64,000 bases of DNA from Harmothoe impar (Eukaryota > Annelida > Polychaeta > Phyllodocida > Polynoidae), in contig OX381708.1 in the NCBI GenBank assembly GCA_947462335.1, positions 9,424,001-9,488,000 on the forward strand, in the 5' to 3' direction. Positions within the stretch are counted from its first letter, which is position 1. Each line of letters begins with the position of its first letter. The translations under genes were made by a program, and so were the position numbers. Below are positions 31,791 through 41,700 of the stretch, one piece after another. Below the pieces are notes generated by a model that worked only from the letters and a program-made list of their open reading frames with translations, had not been told where the DNA came from and made no database searches.

Positions 31791-32027
31791 CAAGATGGCT
31801 GTCGAAAACTCAAGATTGTCTGATTTCCTTGTGTGATAAATGGATAATAGGGTTTTCTAGGATGTAGAATCCATTTTCAGGCTTAGATTTTCAGTCCGGG
31901 AAATTTCCAAGATGGCCGCCAAAAACTCAAGATTGTCTGATTTCCTTGTGTGATACATGGATAATAGGGTTTTCTAGGATGTAGAATCCATTTTTAGGCT
32001 TAGATTCAATCCGGGAAATTTCCAAGA
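31790..32027. repeat. Two tandem copies of a 118-bp unit
   Basis: AACTCAAGATTGTCTGATTT through AGGATGTAGAATCCATTTT to TCCGGGAAATTTCCAAGATG occurs twice, at 31805 and 31923. A third partial start is at 32025. Confidence 0.85.
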
Positions 32028-32353
32028 TGGCTGCCAAGATGGCCTCCAAAAACTATACCAGCAGCAGTAAAACAAATAAAAATCAAAAAGATTTAGCTAA
32101 GTGCATGTAAGTTAACTGACCATGCAGTATTGCTGCAAACCATCACATATGAATTGCATTAGAACCCTAGACACACCAAAAAGCATAAATCTATGCCCCT
32201 TCGTTTTCTCACCTGTAGTTCATAACAATCCTATAAAAACCCAAAGCCACTACGGCTTTGCCGTAAAATCCTTGAATTTGTCCCCTTGTTCTATCTACCA
32301 AAGTCTACCTGTTACATACCGCACAGCCCAATTGTGTTGTAATAGCCACTTAA

Positions 32354-32644
32354 GGGAGTGATCATTTTTTACCAAGAGGGGGGGGGGGTGGTGGGTTTCT
32401 GCGCGGAGCGTGCAAAATTTTTTACACCCCCCCCCCCCCCCCCCCCCCTTACGGCCGAAAATCGGCTCGCGCGCGGGCCCTTTGAAGCATAGTAACGCGC
32501 AAGCTTTTTGGCTCAAAACTGGTTAAATTATTTTGACCCCCCCCCCCCCCAAGAGGGGTCCAAAATTTTTTGCCCCCCCCCCCGGTCAAGGGGTCAAAAA
32601 AAATTTGACCCCCCCCCCCCTGTTGTTAAAAAATGATCACTCCC
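32354..32644. mobile_element. TWA-class MITE, GGGAGTGATC ends (family B')
   Basis: GGGAGTGATCATTTTTTACC and AAAAAATGATCACTCCC are inverted ends. TAA flanks both sides (32351-32353 and 32645-32647). Five long poly-C/poly-G tracts are separated by GCGCGC-containing words. Confidence 0.9.
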
Positions 32645-32672
32645 TAAGCAGACAATAAGAGAACCCATAGCT

Positions 32673-32841
32673 GCAGGGGCGTGGCAACCGGGGGGGGGGG
32701 GCGGGGGGGACATGCCCCTCCGCTCCCACTTTTGACCAATCCCCAAAAACGTCAAACCAAAAACGTCAAGTAAAAAGGGGTCAAAAAGGGTGTAAATACC
32801 CCTCAGTCCCCCCTACTTTGAAACTGCTTGCCACGCCCCTG
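32673..32841. mobile_element. 169-bp MITE with CAGGGGCGTGGCAA ends
   Basis: Perfect 14-bp inverted ends CAGGGGCGTGGCAA / TTGCCACGCCCCTG. The start resembles hAT elements, but the 8-bp flanks are not identical. GTCAAAC/AACGTCAA words fill the interior. Confidence 0.75.
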
Positions 32842-32875
32842 TAACTGCTGCACTCTGAGTGTAACCTCAGTCAGG

Positions 32876-33088
32876 TCTAAACCTTTAAAGACGGGCGTCG
32901 CTAAAAGATGACATTTGTCGTCATGATGCACCAATGCAGCCGGGCAAGTAACTCGCCGGTGCTGCATTGGTGCATCATGACGACCCTTTGGAGGTGTTTC
33001 AACGAGTAACTCACCAGGGCTGCATTCATGCATCATGACGACCAGGGGCATTCTGCATTAATGCACTATGCTGCCCTTGAAGGGTTTT
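32876..33088. mobile_element. Family A (TTAA) double-hairpin element
   Basis: Nearly complete: CCTTTAAAGACGGGCGTC on the left, two hairpins (CATGATGCACCAATGCAGCC with its complement; CTGCATTCATGCATCATGAC), and ATGCTGCCCTTGAAGGG on the right. Confidence 0.85.
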
Positions 33089-34476
33089 TTGGGGTTGCCC
33101 GGAGCGTAGCGACCTGACGTTGCGCAGCAACGTCATGGCAGCCCTATTAATGTTTTCGTTTTCCCATGGTCAGCCCATGGGGCACAGTGTGACGTCACAG
33201 GGCAGATTATGACAATGAAAATAACATGCCTGCGGTCATGATGCCGTAGCTGTGGCTATGGAGCCACAAGGACGGTTGTGTATAGTTGTGACTGTACAGC
33301 CTGTGGTCATAAAAATAATACATTTGGGCTGTTTATTATCCAGTTTATGGAGTTTTATGGACTGCTAGGCACGCAGTGCCGTAGCACAGTGTGACGTCAC
33401 AAGGCTGCTTGTGGTAATGAAAATAAAATCAAGTAGTGCCATATAAAACTAATCATCCCTATTTACAGTAAGCTATATCCGAAGCCCGATCCGAACCATT
33501 TAGCTCTAGGCCTATCTAAACAACATAAGGCAATCACGTTTCATTCAGTGTTGAATGTGTTGATGTTTGACATCAGCACGCTGTAACTCTGGTCGTAGAC
33601 TAGTTCCAGCCCCACACTCTCGCTAAGTGAGAGCGGAGCGGGCCGGGAGGAGAGCGCAGGGACCGGGGACGAGTCTACTCTGGTCGCAACTCTGTCCGCA
33701 ATTGTTGGCGTGTCGCTATGTAACGGTGTTAGTGTATATCAATTACAGCATCATTCCCCTGTAGGCCTATATAAAACGGTATTAGTTGGCACAAGCAAAA
33801 CACCCTATTGAAATAGCATTGAGGGCTCGCCGGGAACAGATAAACCAAAACAGGCTGGTAGAAATAGACGCGCGTAACTATGGTGATATCTCTATGGGCT
33901 ATTAAACTGGGGCAGAGAAACGCTGGTCCGTTCCCGCGGTCTTTGCAGCCAGTGGTTGTAGGCCTATGCGCGGAGCGGCGGGGGTAGTAGGCCGGGGGGA
34001 GTAGGCCTACATTGGTAGCTTTCTTTCTTTAATTGGGGACGGGTCTGAGGGGGGGCGGGGACGGGGCTCCAATTCCAAAGTGTAGGCCTACATTGGGATG
34101 GTTCGGGGGGTAGAGATATAAAAACATCACGGAAGTGGAAGAGGCCTGGACTACCCCCCCCCCCCCCCCCCCAATCCACAATCCCGGCCCCCGAAGCTGA
34201 AGGGGCTGGTTGATTATAAATTTAAATCTGAAGTTTGAATGAAAATTTTGCTTTGACAAAGGGGGGGGGGGTGCCAGCAACCCCAACCGTGGTCAAAGCC
34301 ACATTTTTCTTGTTAAAGCTGCTAGTACAATAAAACTGTGTTTGAATCACTCTGGCTATAGCTATTGTTCTCGGAGTACAGACACCAGTGGTCACCCAGT
34401 TTACCTGTACACCACTCAGCGTCTTACCAGCGTCTGTTGTCAGGACCCGGATGTAGCCATGTCCCTTAGGGTGGGA
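33089..34476. other. Gene-free stretch with duplicated CRE-like motif
   Basis: GCACAGTGTGACGTCAC occurs at about 33182 and again at 33391, each followed by a TGAAAATAA word. This is a diverged 200-bp direct repeat containing the palindrome TGACGTCA. A GC-rich patch at 33600-33700 and poly-C tracts at 34155 follow. I see no convincing exon, although an unseen first exon of the downstream adaptor gene could lie anywhere here. Confidence 0.4.
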
Positions 34477-34479
34477 TTA

Positions 34480-34825
34480 GGCCAAACAAAAGATTCAAGA
34501 TAGGGCCCACCCCCTTTTTTTTCATATTTTTCTATATTTTACAATATTTTGGTCAGGAGGAATAAGCCCCTACTGACTATAGTGTCCTAAATAATTGTCT
34601 GACCTCAAGAAATTGCTTTTGGAGAAGGATATATCCACAAATTATGTGATATTCCTAGAAATACTGTAGGAATCCTGATGACCCCCACGAGTCGATGCAG
34701 CAATTTGCTACTTATTCAACCCTGGTAATATCAACAGTAAAAAAATGATATAAAAAAGATAATAAAATCACCCTACCCCTAATCTTAAGGACCCTGTTGT
34801 CTGAAACACACCTTTCTTTTTGGCC
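34480..34825. mobile_element. TWA-class MITE, GGCCAAA ends (family H)
   Basis: GGCCAAACAAAAGATTC and CTTTCTTTTTGGCC are inverted ends with TTA on both sides (34477-34479 and 34826-34828). The interior is AT-rich and unlike the other family H copies. Confidence 0.75.
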
Positions 34826-34828
34826 TTA

Positions 34829-35233
34829 CTGTGTAAGCCTTCTATACTGGACTTAGTTATAAATACATGTAGAGGGCTTATCTTCTATATATAGTCATAC
34901 ACCTGTAGTAAACGACTTATCTTCTAAATATACCTCACAATAATAGGCCTATGTCGGTCAGCAATGGGGGCGGGGATCAGCTCTAGAATACTCCAGGAAA
35001 CTAATAAAAACGTTGACTATCAAGGGGAAATGGTTCATAGAATGGGACTTCATCATCACCTCTAATACTTTAGCTAGCATATGACAGTTTGGAAATTGCT
35101 CCAATCCAAGTTTACCACATTCAAAGTTATACTTTTCAAAGCTGCGTTCGTTGATCTCCAGTCTCCCACTCGACAAGGTCTCGTTATGGAATACTACCTT
35201 AGCTATACCAAGAAACTACCCTATAATAGAAAA
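34829..35233. other. Gene-free stretch
   Basis: Short ORFs on both strands (63-72 codons) without domains. A GAGGGCTTATCTTCTA word is repeated at 34871 and 34915. Confidence 0.35.
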
Positions 35234-35234
35234 T

Positions 35235-35461
35235 ACCGTAAAACCTCCCTGATACGCCGACCTCCCGTTTAAGCCGACCCCCCAGTATGAGAGAATTTTA
35301 TGAGCCGAATTCTGGGTCATTTAAACAGCTTTAAACTACAATGAATGGATAAGAAGCCTCCCTTAAAAGCCGACCCCCACTTTGAGAGGAAATTATAAGC
35401 TGAATCAAGCCTAAAGTCACAAAAAAAAAGAGATCAGCTTATCAGAGAGGTTTTACGGTAG
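35235..35461. mobile_element. TA-flanked MITE, CCGTAAAACCTCCCTGAT type
   Basis: TA-CCGTAAAACCTCCCTGATAC on the left, GAGAGGTTTTACGG-TA on the right. The body repeats AAGCCGACCCCC. It is a distinct body type of the family C/D terminal class. Confidence 0.8.
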
Positions 35462-35535
35462 CAAGTACTAGCATGGTGAGCCTGGTACTTTAGTATTAAT
35501 AGCTTTACATCAGACTAGAAGTGACCTGGATGAGT

Positions 35536-35688
35536 ACCGTGTAGTCTCGTGTGGAAGCCGCGGCTTGTACCCTAATCAGAACCAGTTTAATTTCATACCA
35601 ACTATACAGGCTATATACCCTTACAGAACTGAAGTACAGGTAGCTATAATCAAAACCCAGGTTTGGCTTTTAGGATTCTCCCAAAATA
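35536..35688. mobile_element. Partial family C MITE
   Basis: TACCGTGTAGTCTCGTGTGG left end and the GAAGCCGCGGCTTGTACCCT core. The right end is replaced by the family H element at 35689. Confidence 0.5.
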
Positions 35689-35906
35689 GGCCAACAAAAA
35701 AAAAAGGTTTGTTTCAGGTCACCCGACCGACCCTATGAAAACAAGGCGGGCCCTACGTTGTTTTATGCAATGTTGAAGACATTTTCATATATTTACCTTT
35801 TTCCGTCTGCAGAGAGGCTGGCTAGTACTTTCATGTTTTAAAAAAAAAGTTTAAAAAATCAAAAAAAATCCAACCCTACATTTTTTCCCATGTTACCTGA
35901 AATATA
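35689..35906. mobile_element. Family H (GGCCAA) MITE, 3' truncated
   Basis: GGCCAACAAAAAAAAAAGG, then TTTCAGGTCACCCGACCGAC, and on the far side TTCCCATGTTACCTGAAA. The last part of the right end (AACCTTTTTTGGCC) is missing, and the next MITE starts at 35909. Confidence 0.7.
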
Positions 35907-35908
35907 CC

Positions 35909-36184
35909 TACCGTAAAACCTCGCGTAGAAGCCGCGGCTTGTACGCGAATCAGAGCCAGCTTTCTTTTGATACCAAACATGCCTAAATGGGGTGCGGCTT
36001 ATACGAGAGTTTTTAAAAGTGTAATACAGTACTAAATTAACAATTTTCATATACCCTATTAGGCTTATAGGATTTCCCAAATTTAGGGGTGCGGCTAATA
36101 CGCGCGTTAGGCTTATATGCGAGGTTTTACAGTATTTATTTTTGGGGCCTTAAAGGGGTGTGGCTTATCCGGGAGACTTTACGG
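35909..36184. mobile_element. TA-flanked MITE, family C, full copy
   Basis: TA-CCGTAAAACCTCGCGTAGAA on the left. An internal right end GCGAGGTTTTACAG-TA falls at 36133, and a second right end GGAGACTTTACGG-TA at 36184. As at 12.9 kb, one left end is paired with two successive right ends. Confidence 0.8.
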
Positions 36185-36354
36185 TAGCAGCGCCTTATTA
36201 GGGTGTGATGAGGGTAATTACTGCAGTAATGAGGTTAATAATCCCCCCCCCCCCCCCCGTGTACTGTACTGTACTCTGATGTAAGCCCACAGTCTACATA
36301 CTCTACATATACATGCACCTATACTGGGTTTGCACCCAGCTTTATACCACTGCT

Positions 36355-36535
36355 GTAAACGTATTATTTTTCGCGCTGGACATATTTTGTCGGATTTTAA
36401 AATCTGCAAAAATATGTACAGAGTGAAAATTTATCCAATATAGTTCTGTAACTACCACATTTCAAATCCGCGAATTCAAATCCCAGCGAAATTGCATTTA
36501 TTAGCAAATCCGCGAAAATATCTACGTTTACAGTA
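36355..36535. mobile_element. TTCGCG foldback MITE (family F)
   Basis: CTGTAAACGTATTATTTTTC and AAAATATCTACGTTTACAG ends. The inner hairpin words are CATATTTTGTCGGATTTTAA and ATCTGCAAAAATATG. Right flank TA; left flank TG after mutation. Confidence 0.8.
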
Positions 36536-36539
36536 TATC

Positions 36540-37180
36540 CCGGGTACTGCCTGTATCATGATGCAATCCTACCGTCTACGTGCAGCAATATACTGAATCA
36601 CATCGCTATACAGGGGTACAATATTAAAGTTTTGCCAAACCTACGAATAAACATCTCTCCTGGGTTGGGACCCCCGCAGCCTATTTTTCAGTATGTCTGG
36701 TATCAAATTAAAGCTGTCACAGTAAGATTAAAGCTGGAATTCTTGTTGAAGTAGCAAAGTAAATGGAGATGGCAGCAAGTGATGTAAAAACCTCCAGGAA
36801 TGGCTGTGGTTGTGGTTGATGTAACTGAGCACTGCCCCGTCAGGTGGCGGCACTGTGCTGAGTTACAACCCACTCCCCTTGGCCAACCACTCCCTCGCCC
36901 CCCCGCCCCACCCCCCAAATCCACCAACCCCCCCCCATGTTGTTAAAAAATGGCCACTCCCTTAATCTATCTACCCTGAGTCTCCTTGTCTGAGTTCTTG
37001 GAAAACACACCTACCCGGGAGTTCAACTTACTTTTGGTTTCCGTTTCGTTTCTTAATCCTAAGCGTTTTAAAATAACACAAGGATGGAATTCCTCTGGAA
37101 TTCTCAAGACCCTCGTAAATCCTACTTCTGAACACACTGAGCTGCTCTCCGAAAAGTCCACAATGAGTGCAGCTCCGATT
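36540..37180. other. Gene-free stretch with a B'-type right end
   Basis: CCCCATGTTGTTAAAAAATG then GCCACTCCC-TTAA at 36936-36966 is the isolated right end of a family B' element. The remainder has no recognisable gene. Confidence 0.4.
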
Positions 37181-37182
37181 TT

Positions 37183-37460
37183 ATAAAGGTAGAGTCTGAG
37201 CAAAGTCATATAAAAACTCGCTTGACTAACTTGACTTCAGGAGTTGACCAGTCAAATCCTGTACACCAGATCCTGTGCACAGCCTGGTAGGAAGTAACAG
37301 TCTGAATATAGCAGTTCCAATAGTCCTATTTTTTTGGAGCCAGTCTTAGGCCCCGACTCTATAAAAGTAGAGTCTGGGCAAACTCACATAAAAAAACTCG
37401 CTTGACTAACTTGTCTTCAGGAGTTGACCAACCAACTCCTATACACATGTAATAATCGAA
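37183..37460. repeat. Tandem duplication, about 175-bp unit
   Basis: CTCGCTTGACTAACTTG, then TTCAGGAGTTGACCA, occurs at 37215 and 37397. It is preceded each time by TATAAA(G)GTAGAGTCTG-type words and followed by ATATAGCAGTTC. Confidence 0.7.
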
Positions 37461-37556
37461 ATATAGCAGTTCGACCGGTCCCATTTGTGGCCCTTGTGGC
37501 AGAAAAAAGCGCTAGTTGAGCGAGTCTGCTCAGGCGTCTCCCTTTTTCCAAGGGGG

Positions 37557-37665
37557 GGAATCAAGTGCCGCAGCGCCATCTGCATTGAGTGGCTAGAGTG
37601 GGAACCACACACAGTCATTTACAACCATATTTTAAGCAGTTATTACACAAAAGCTATTCAAGTTT
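37557..37665 (+). repeat. Dispersed 105-bp repeat, copy 1
   Basis: GAATCAAGTGCCGCAGCGCC to TACACAAAAGCTATTCAAG is repeated in reverse orientation at 54357-54462 with very few differences. No coding capacity is evident. Confidence 0.8.
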
Positions 37666-37669
37666 AAAT

Positions 37670-38175
37670 TCTGTTGTATTTTTTCCTGGGAAGATTTACC
37701 CTTTTCCAAGTTACATTTCAATGTAGCATTATAAAGCTTCTATCGTCATCTCAATATGAGGGTTTCATTCATGGTCTCTCAATGCAATGCAAATGTACTG
37801 AGGGTAGGCTATATGACCATGGCCCTCTTGTAGCCCAGTAGTGCCACCTCAGGCCAATCATGTACATGTATACTAAAGACCTTCCAACAGGTTTGGACCA
37901 CACTGGACTGTACAGTGTTGCCTGCTCCCTGCCCTGTTTGAGACTGCCGCTACTAGGCCGGTGCAGCTGTATATATGCTCCTCGATATAGAGGGCGACAC
38001 GGCACTTGACTCCCCCCCTGCCCTTTTCCGGTACCACCACCACAGGGGAAGCAGCCTATTGACGATGTGTCAGTGCTGAAGGCTGGTAGTCAAGTGGGTC
38101 TGCAACAACCCCAGCAGCTCAGGGCCAGCAAATCGATAAGGTGCCGATAAGAGGGATTGGGAGGTGGGAGAAAGG
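37670..38175. other. Gene-free stretch
   Basis: A - strand ORF of 78 codons (37769-38005) has no domain. No exon with clear splice sites is visible that would supply the missing N-terminus of the adaptor gene. Confidence 0.35.
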
Positions 38176-38179
38176 GCTG

Positions 38180-38266
38180 GTCATGATGCATGAACGCAGC
38201 CCTTGCGAGTTACTAGCCGGGGCTGCGTTGATGTATCTTTTAGTGACATGCTGTCCTTACAGGGTT
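38180..38266. mobile_element. Family A (TTAA) fragment
   Basis: One hairpin (CATGATGCATGAACGCAGCC, GGGCTGCGTTGATGTATC) followed by a TTACAGGGTTAA right end. Confidence 0.65.
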
Positions 38267-38337
38267 AAAGAGGAGCATAACTAAGACCTCAAGTCTAACT
38301 ACCGGTAACATTAACCCATTCTTGTCTCCTGTTACAG

Positions 38338-38400
38338 AGTTTGCGGACCGGTGGGGGGAGGAGAAGGAGCCGGTTAAGGAAGGTGTCACCTTCTACCTGA
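38338..38400 (+). pseudogene. Truncated duplicate of PTB exon A (5' half)
   Basis: The 63 bases after a TTACAG acceptor repeat the start of the true exon at 38633 with two differences. The duplication includes about 20 bp of the upstream intron (CCCATTCTTGTCT). It breaks off after TTCTACCTGA and reaches a TAA eleven bases later, with no donor. If spliced in, it would end the protein early. Confidence 0.85.
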
Positions 38401-38632
38401 TACATGTACCTAAAGTATAACAGAGTTTAAGCATAGCTCTGGTTTGCTGATGTTGTCAAGCTTGCGATGCCTGACATAAATCAAAATTTTCGCAAAATGT
38501 ACAGTGTGTTTTTTCATCCTGCGGAGAACCCTGATAACGAATATAACTACCGGCAATTGTCTCCCAGAGGTACTTGTATTTAATTTAAATAAGATTGTCT
38601 TAATTATCCCATTCTTGTCTTGTATCTTACAG

Positions 38633-38793
38633 AGTTTGCGGACCGGTGGGGGGAGGAGAAGGAGCCGGTTAAGGAGGGCGTCACCTTCTACCTGAAGCTG
38701 GTTGGCAGCACCCTCGTGGAGGAACTCACCGAGGACGGGGCGAGTTACGGAGACAGTATCAGCGCTGCAGCAGTACAGACCATTGTTAATATG
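38633..38793 (+). CDS. LDLRAP1: Adaptor gene exon A (PTB start)
   Basis: Preceded by TGTATCTTACAG and followed by GTGAGT. It begins with the last two bases of a Glu codon and ends in phase 0 at ...TIVNM. A shifted acceptor two bases later is possible but would break the frame. Confidence 0.88.
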
Positions 38794-41700
38794 GTGAGTG
38801 CTTTAACCCTTTAAGGGAGTGTTCATTTATTAGTTACAGGGGGGAGGTGGTGGGTTTGGGGGGGGGGGCGTAAAAAATTTAGCCCCTTTTTAGCGAAAAA
38901 GCCCGCGCTTTACTCTATTTCAAAGGGGGGTGGGTGAAAAAATGTTGGCGCCTTAGTGTGAAATCTCACCCCCCCCCTATAATTAATAAATGAACACTCC
39001 CTAAGGACCGCATCATGCCTTATTGCATCATGCCCTTGGTCGTCATGATGCATAAATGCAGCCCTGGCAAGTAGCTCGCCAGGTCTGCATTCATGCATCA
39101 ACAGAGGACGGGGCCAGTTACGGAGACAGTATCAGCGCCGCAGTAGTACAGACCATCGTCAACATGGTGAGTGCTTTAACCCTTTAAGGACGGCATGTTG
39201 CTAAAAGATGACATTTATTGTCCTGAGCTCACCGGGGCTGCATTGCTGCATCATGCTGACCCTTCGGGACACAGGTTTTAACAAGACCTCAGCTTGGCGA
39301 TTGAGGAGGCTATACAGGCTATCACAGGAAGGTGTGCAACTAAAAGTCTGCAGCCATCACTGGACCTGACAAATAGACTCTGCATACCAGTAGTGTTCAC
39401 AGCAGTCCCTAGGTGGTGCGACGGCATACCCTAGGTTCATTCATTGGAACTACTGGTATGTAGAGTCTATGTCACGTCCAAGGATAGCTGCAGACTTTTA
39501 GGTGCACACCTTCCTATGATATCCTGTATAGCCTCCTCACTCGCCATTGAAGCTGAGTCTTGTTAAAACCTGTGCTTCGGGAGTGTCTAAGCCCCGTAGG
39601 GTCAGCATGATACTTGGATGCAGCACCGGGAAGTTACTCACCAAGGCTGCATTCATGCATCATGATGACCAAGGGTATGATGTATTAAGGCATCATGCTA
39701 ACCTTAAAGGGTTAATGTACCATGCCCTTTGTCATCACGATGCACAAATGCAGCCCTCGACCTCGAAATGCAACGTTTTGATGAAAAATATGAGATGACA
39801 AATGTATTTATGGTTATGATAAGTGTGACAAGACAAGAAGTACAGTTGCTTGGAGACGAACAGACAAAAGATAACTAGCCAGAATAATTGAAACGTCAGA
39901 AATGTGAAAAAGTTATCACACATGTTCTAAATCAAGTTCTGGGGCGCATCACACTCAGTCTTTAGTGTGTGTGATACGTCCCAGCTTCAACTCGAGAAGT
40001 ATGCTGTGCATGTGCCGTATGTAACTCAAAAAAAAAAAGGTTTCTCATTATCGCGCGCATCATAGAAATATCAGGTTTGGAGGGAAACTTCTTTTTTTTT
40101 GCAAATATTTGAAGAAAGACATTACAAATTGGTCGAAATTTCCATTTTCGGTATCAAATAGAAGCTAATACAGCACAGAGATGTAAGTGGTCGGGATTTC
40201 CCTAAAAATAGGGTTTTCAAAGATCTTTCCACTATTTAAAAAGACACCCAAAATAAATTTTCAGGAATTTTTTCGATACCCGACTTACATCTGTGTACAG
40301 CAAATAATGCAACTGTAACTTACATTTTTCTGATCCTGTTTCAGGCCAAGTTGAACGGTAAGAAGAAGTTACCCAAGATGGCGCTGACTGTGTCCACCCG
40401 GGGCATCCGGGTCCTCAACATGGCCACCAAGGAGGTCAAGGCTGACGTCACCATCTACAGGTAAGTAGACTAAGGGTCCTCAACATGGCCACCAAGGCTG
40501 ACGTCACCATCTACAGGTAAGTAGACTAAGGGTCCTCAACATGGCCACCAAGGAGGTCAAGGCTGACGTCACCATCTACAGGTAAGTAGACTAAGGGTCC
40601 TCAACATGGCCACCAAGGAGGTCAAGGCTGACGTCACCATCTACAGGTAAGTAGACTAAGGGTCCTCAACATGGCCACCAAGGAGGTCAAGGCTGACGTC
40701 ACCATCTACAGGTAAGTAGACTGAGGGGTCCTCAACATGGCCACCAAGGCTGACGTCACCATCTACAGGTAAGTAGACTAAGGGTCCTCAACATGGCCAC
40801 CAAAAGGTCAAGGCTGACGTCACCATCTACAGGTAAGTAGACTGAGGGGTCCTCAACATGGCCACCAAGGAGGTCAAGGCTGACGTCACCATCTACAGGT
40901 AAGTAGACTGAGGGGTCCTCAACATGGCCACCAAGGAGGTCAAGGCTGACGTCACCATCTACAGGTAAGTAGACTGAAGGGGTCCTCAACATGGCCACCA
41001 AGGCTGACGTCACCATCTACAGGTAAGTAGACTGAGGGGTCCTCAACATGGCCACCAAGGCTGACGTCACCATCTACAGGTAAGTAGACTAAGGGTCCTC
41101 AACATGGCCACCAAGGCTGACGTCACCATCTACAGGTAAGTAGACTAAGGGTCCTCAACATGGCCACCAAGGCTGACGTCACCATCTACAGGTAAGTAGA
41201 CTAAGGGTCCTCAACATGGCCACCAAGGCTGACGTCACCATCTACAGGTAAGTAGACTAAGGGTCCTCAACATGGCCACCAAGGCTGACGTCACCATCTA
41301 CAGGTAAGTAGACTAAGGGTCCTCAACATGGCCACCAAGGAGGTTAAGGCTGACGTCACTATCTACAGGTAAGTAGACTAAGGGTCCTCAACATGGCCAC
41401 CAAGGCTGACGTCACCATCTACAGGTAAGTAGACTAAGGGTCCTCAACATGGCCACCAAGGAGGTTAAGGCTGACGTCACTATCTACATGTAAGTAGACT
41501 GAGGGGTCCTCAACATGGCCACCAAGGAGGTCAAGGCTGATGTCACCATCTACAGGTAAGTAGACTGAGGGGTCCTCAACATGGCCACCAAGGAGGTCAA
41601 GGCTGATGTCACCATCTACAGGTAAGTAGACTGAGGGGTCCTCAACATGGCCGCCAAGGAGGTCAAGGCCGACGTCACTATATTCAGGTAGGGCCTAAAA

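Noticed and set aside
31160..31867. 235-codon + strand ORF and its antisense partners
   Set aside because: Most of the frame is the CTCCTCCCTCTGCCC tract. The rest has no recognisable domain.
40756..41016. 86-codon repetitive - strand ORF in the exon-derived array
   Set aside because: It is the antisense of the repeat unit and exists only where unit lengths keep phase.
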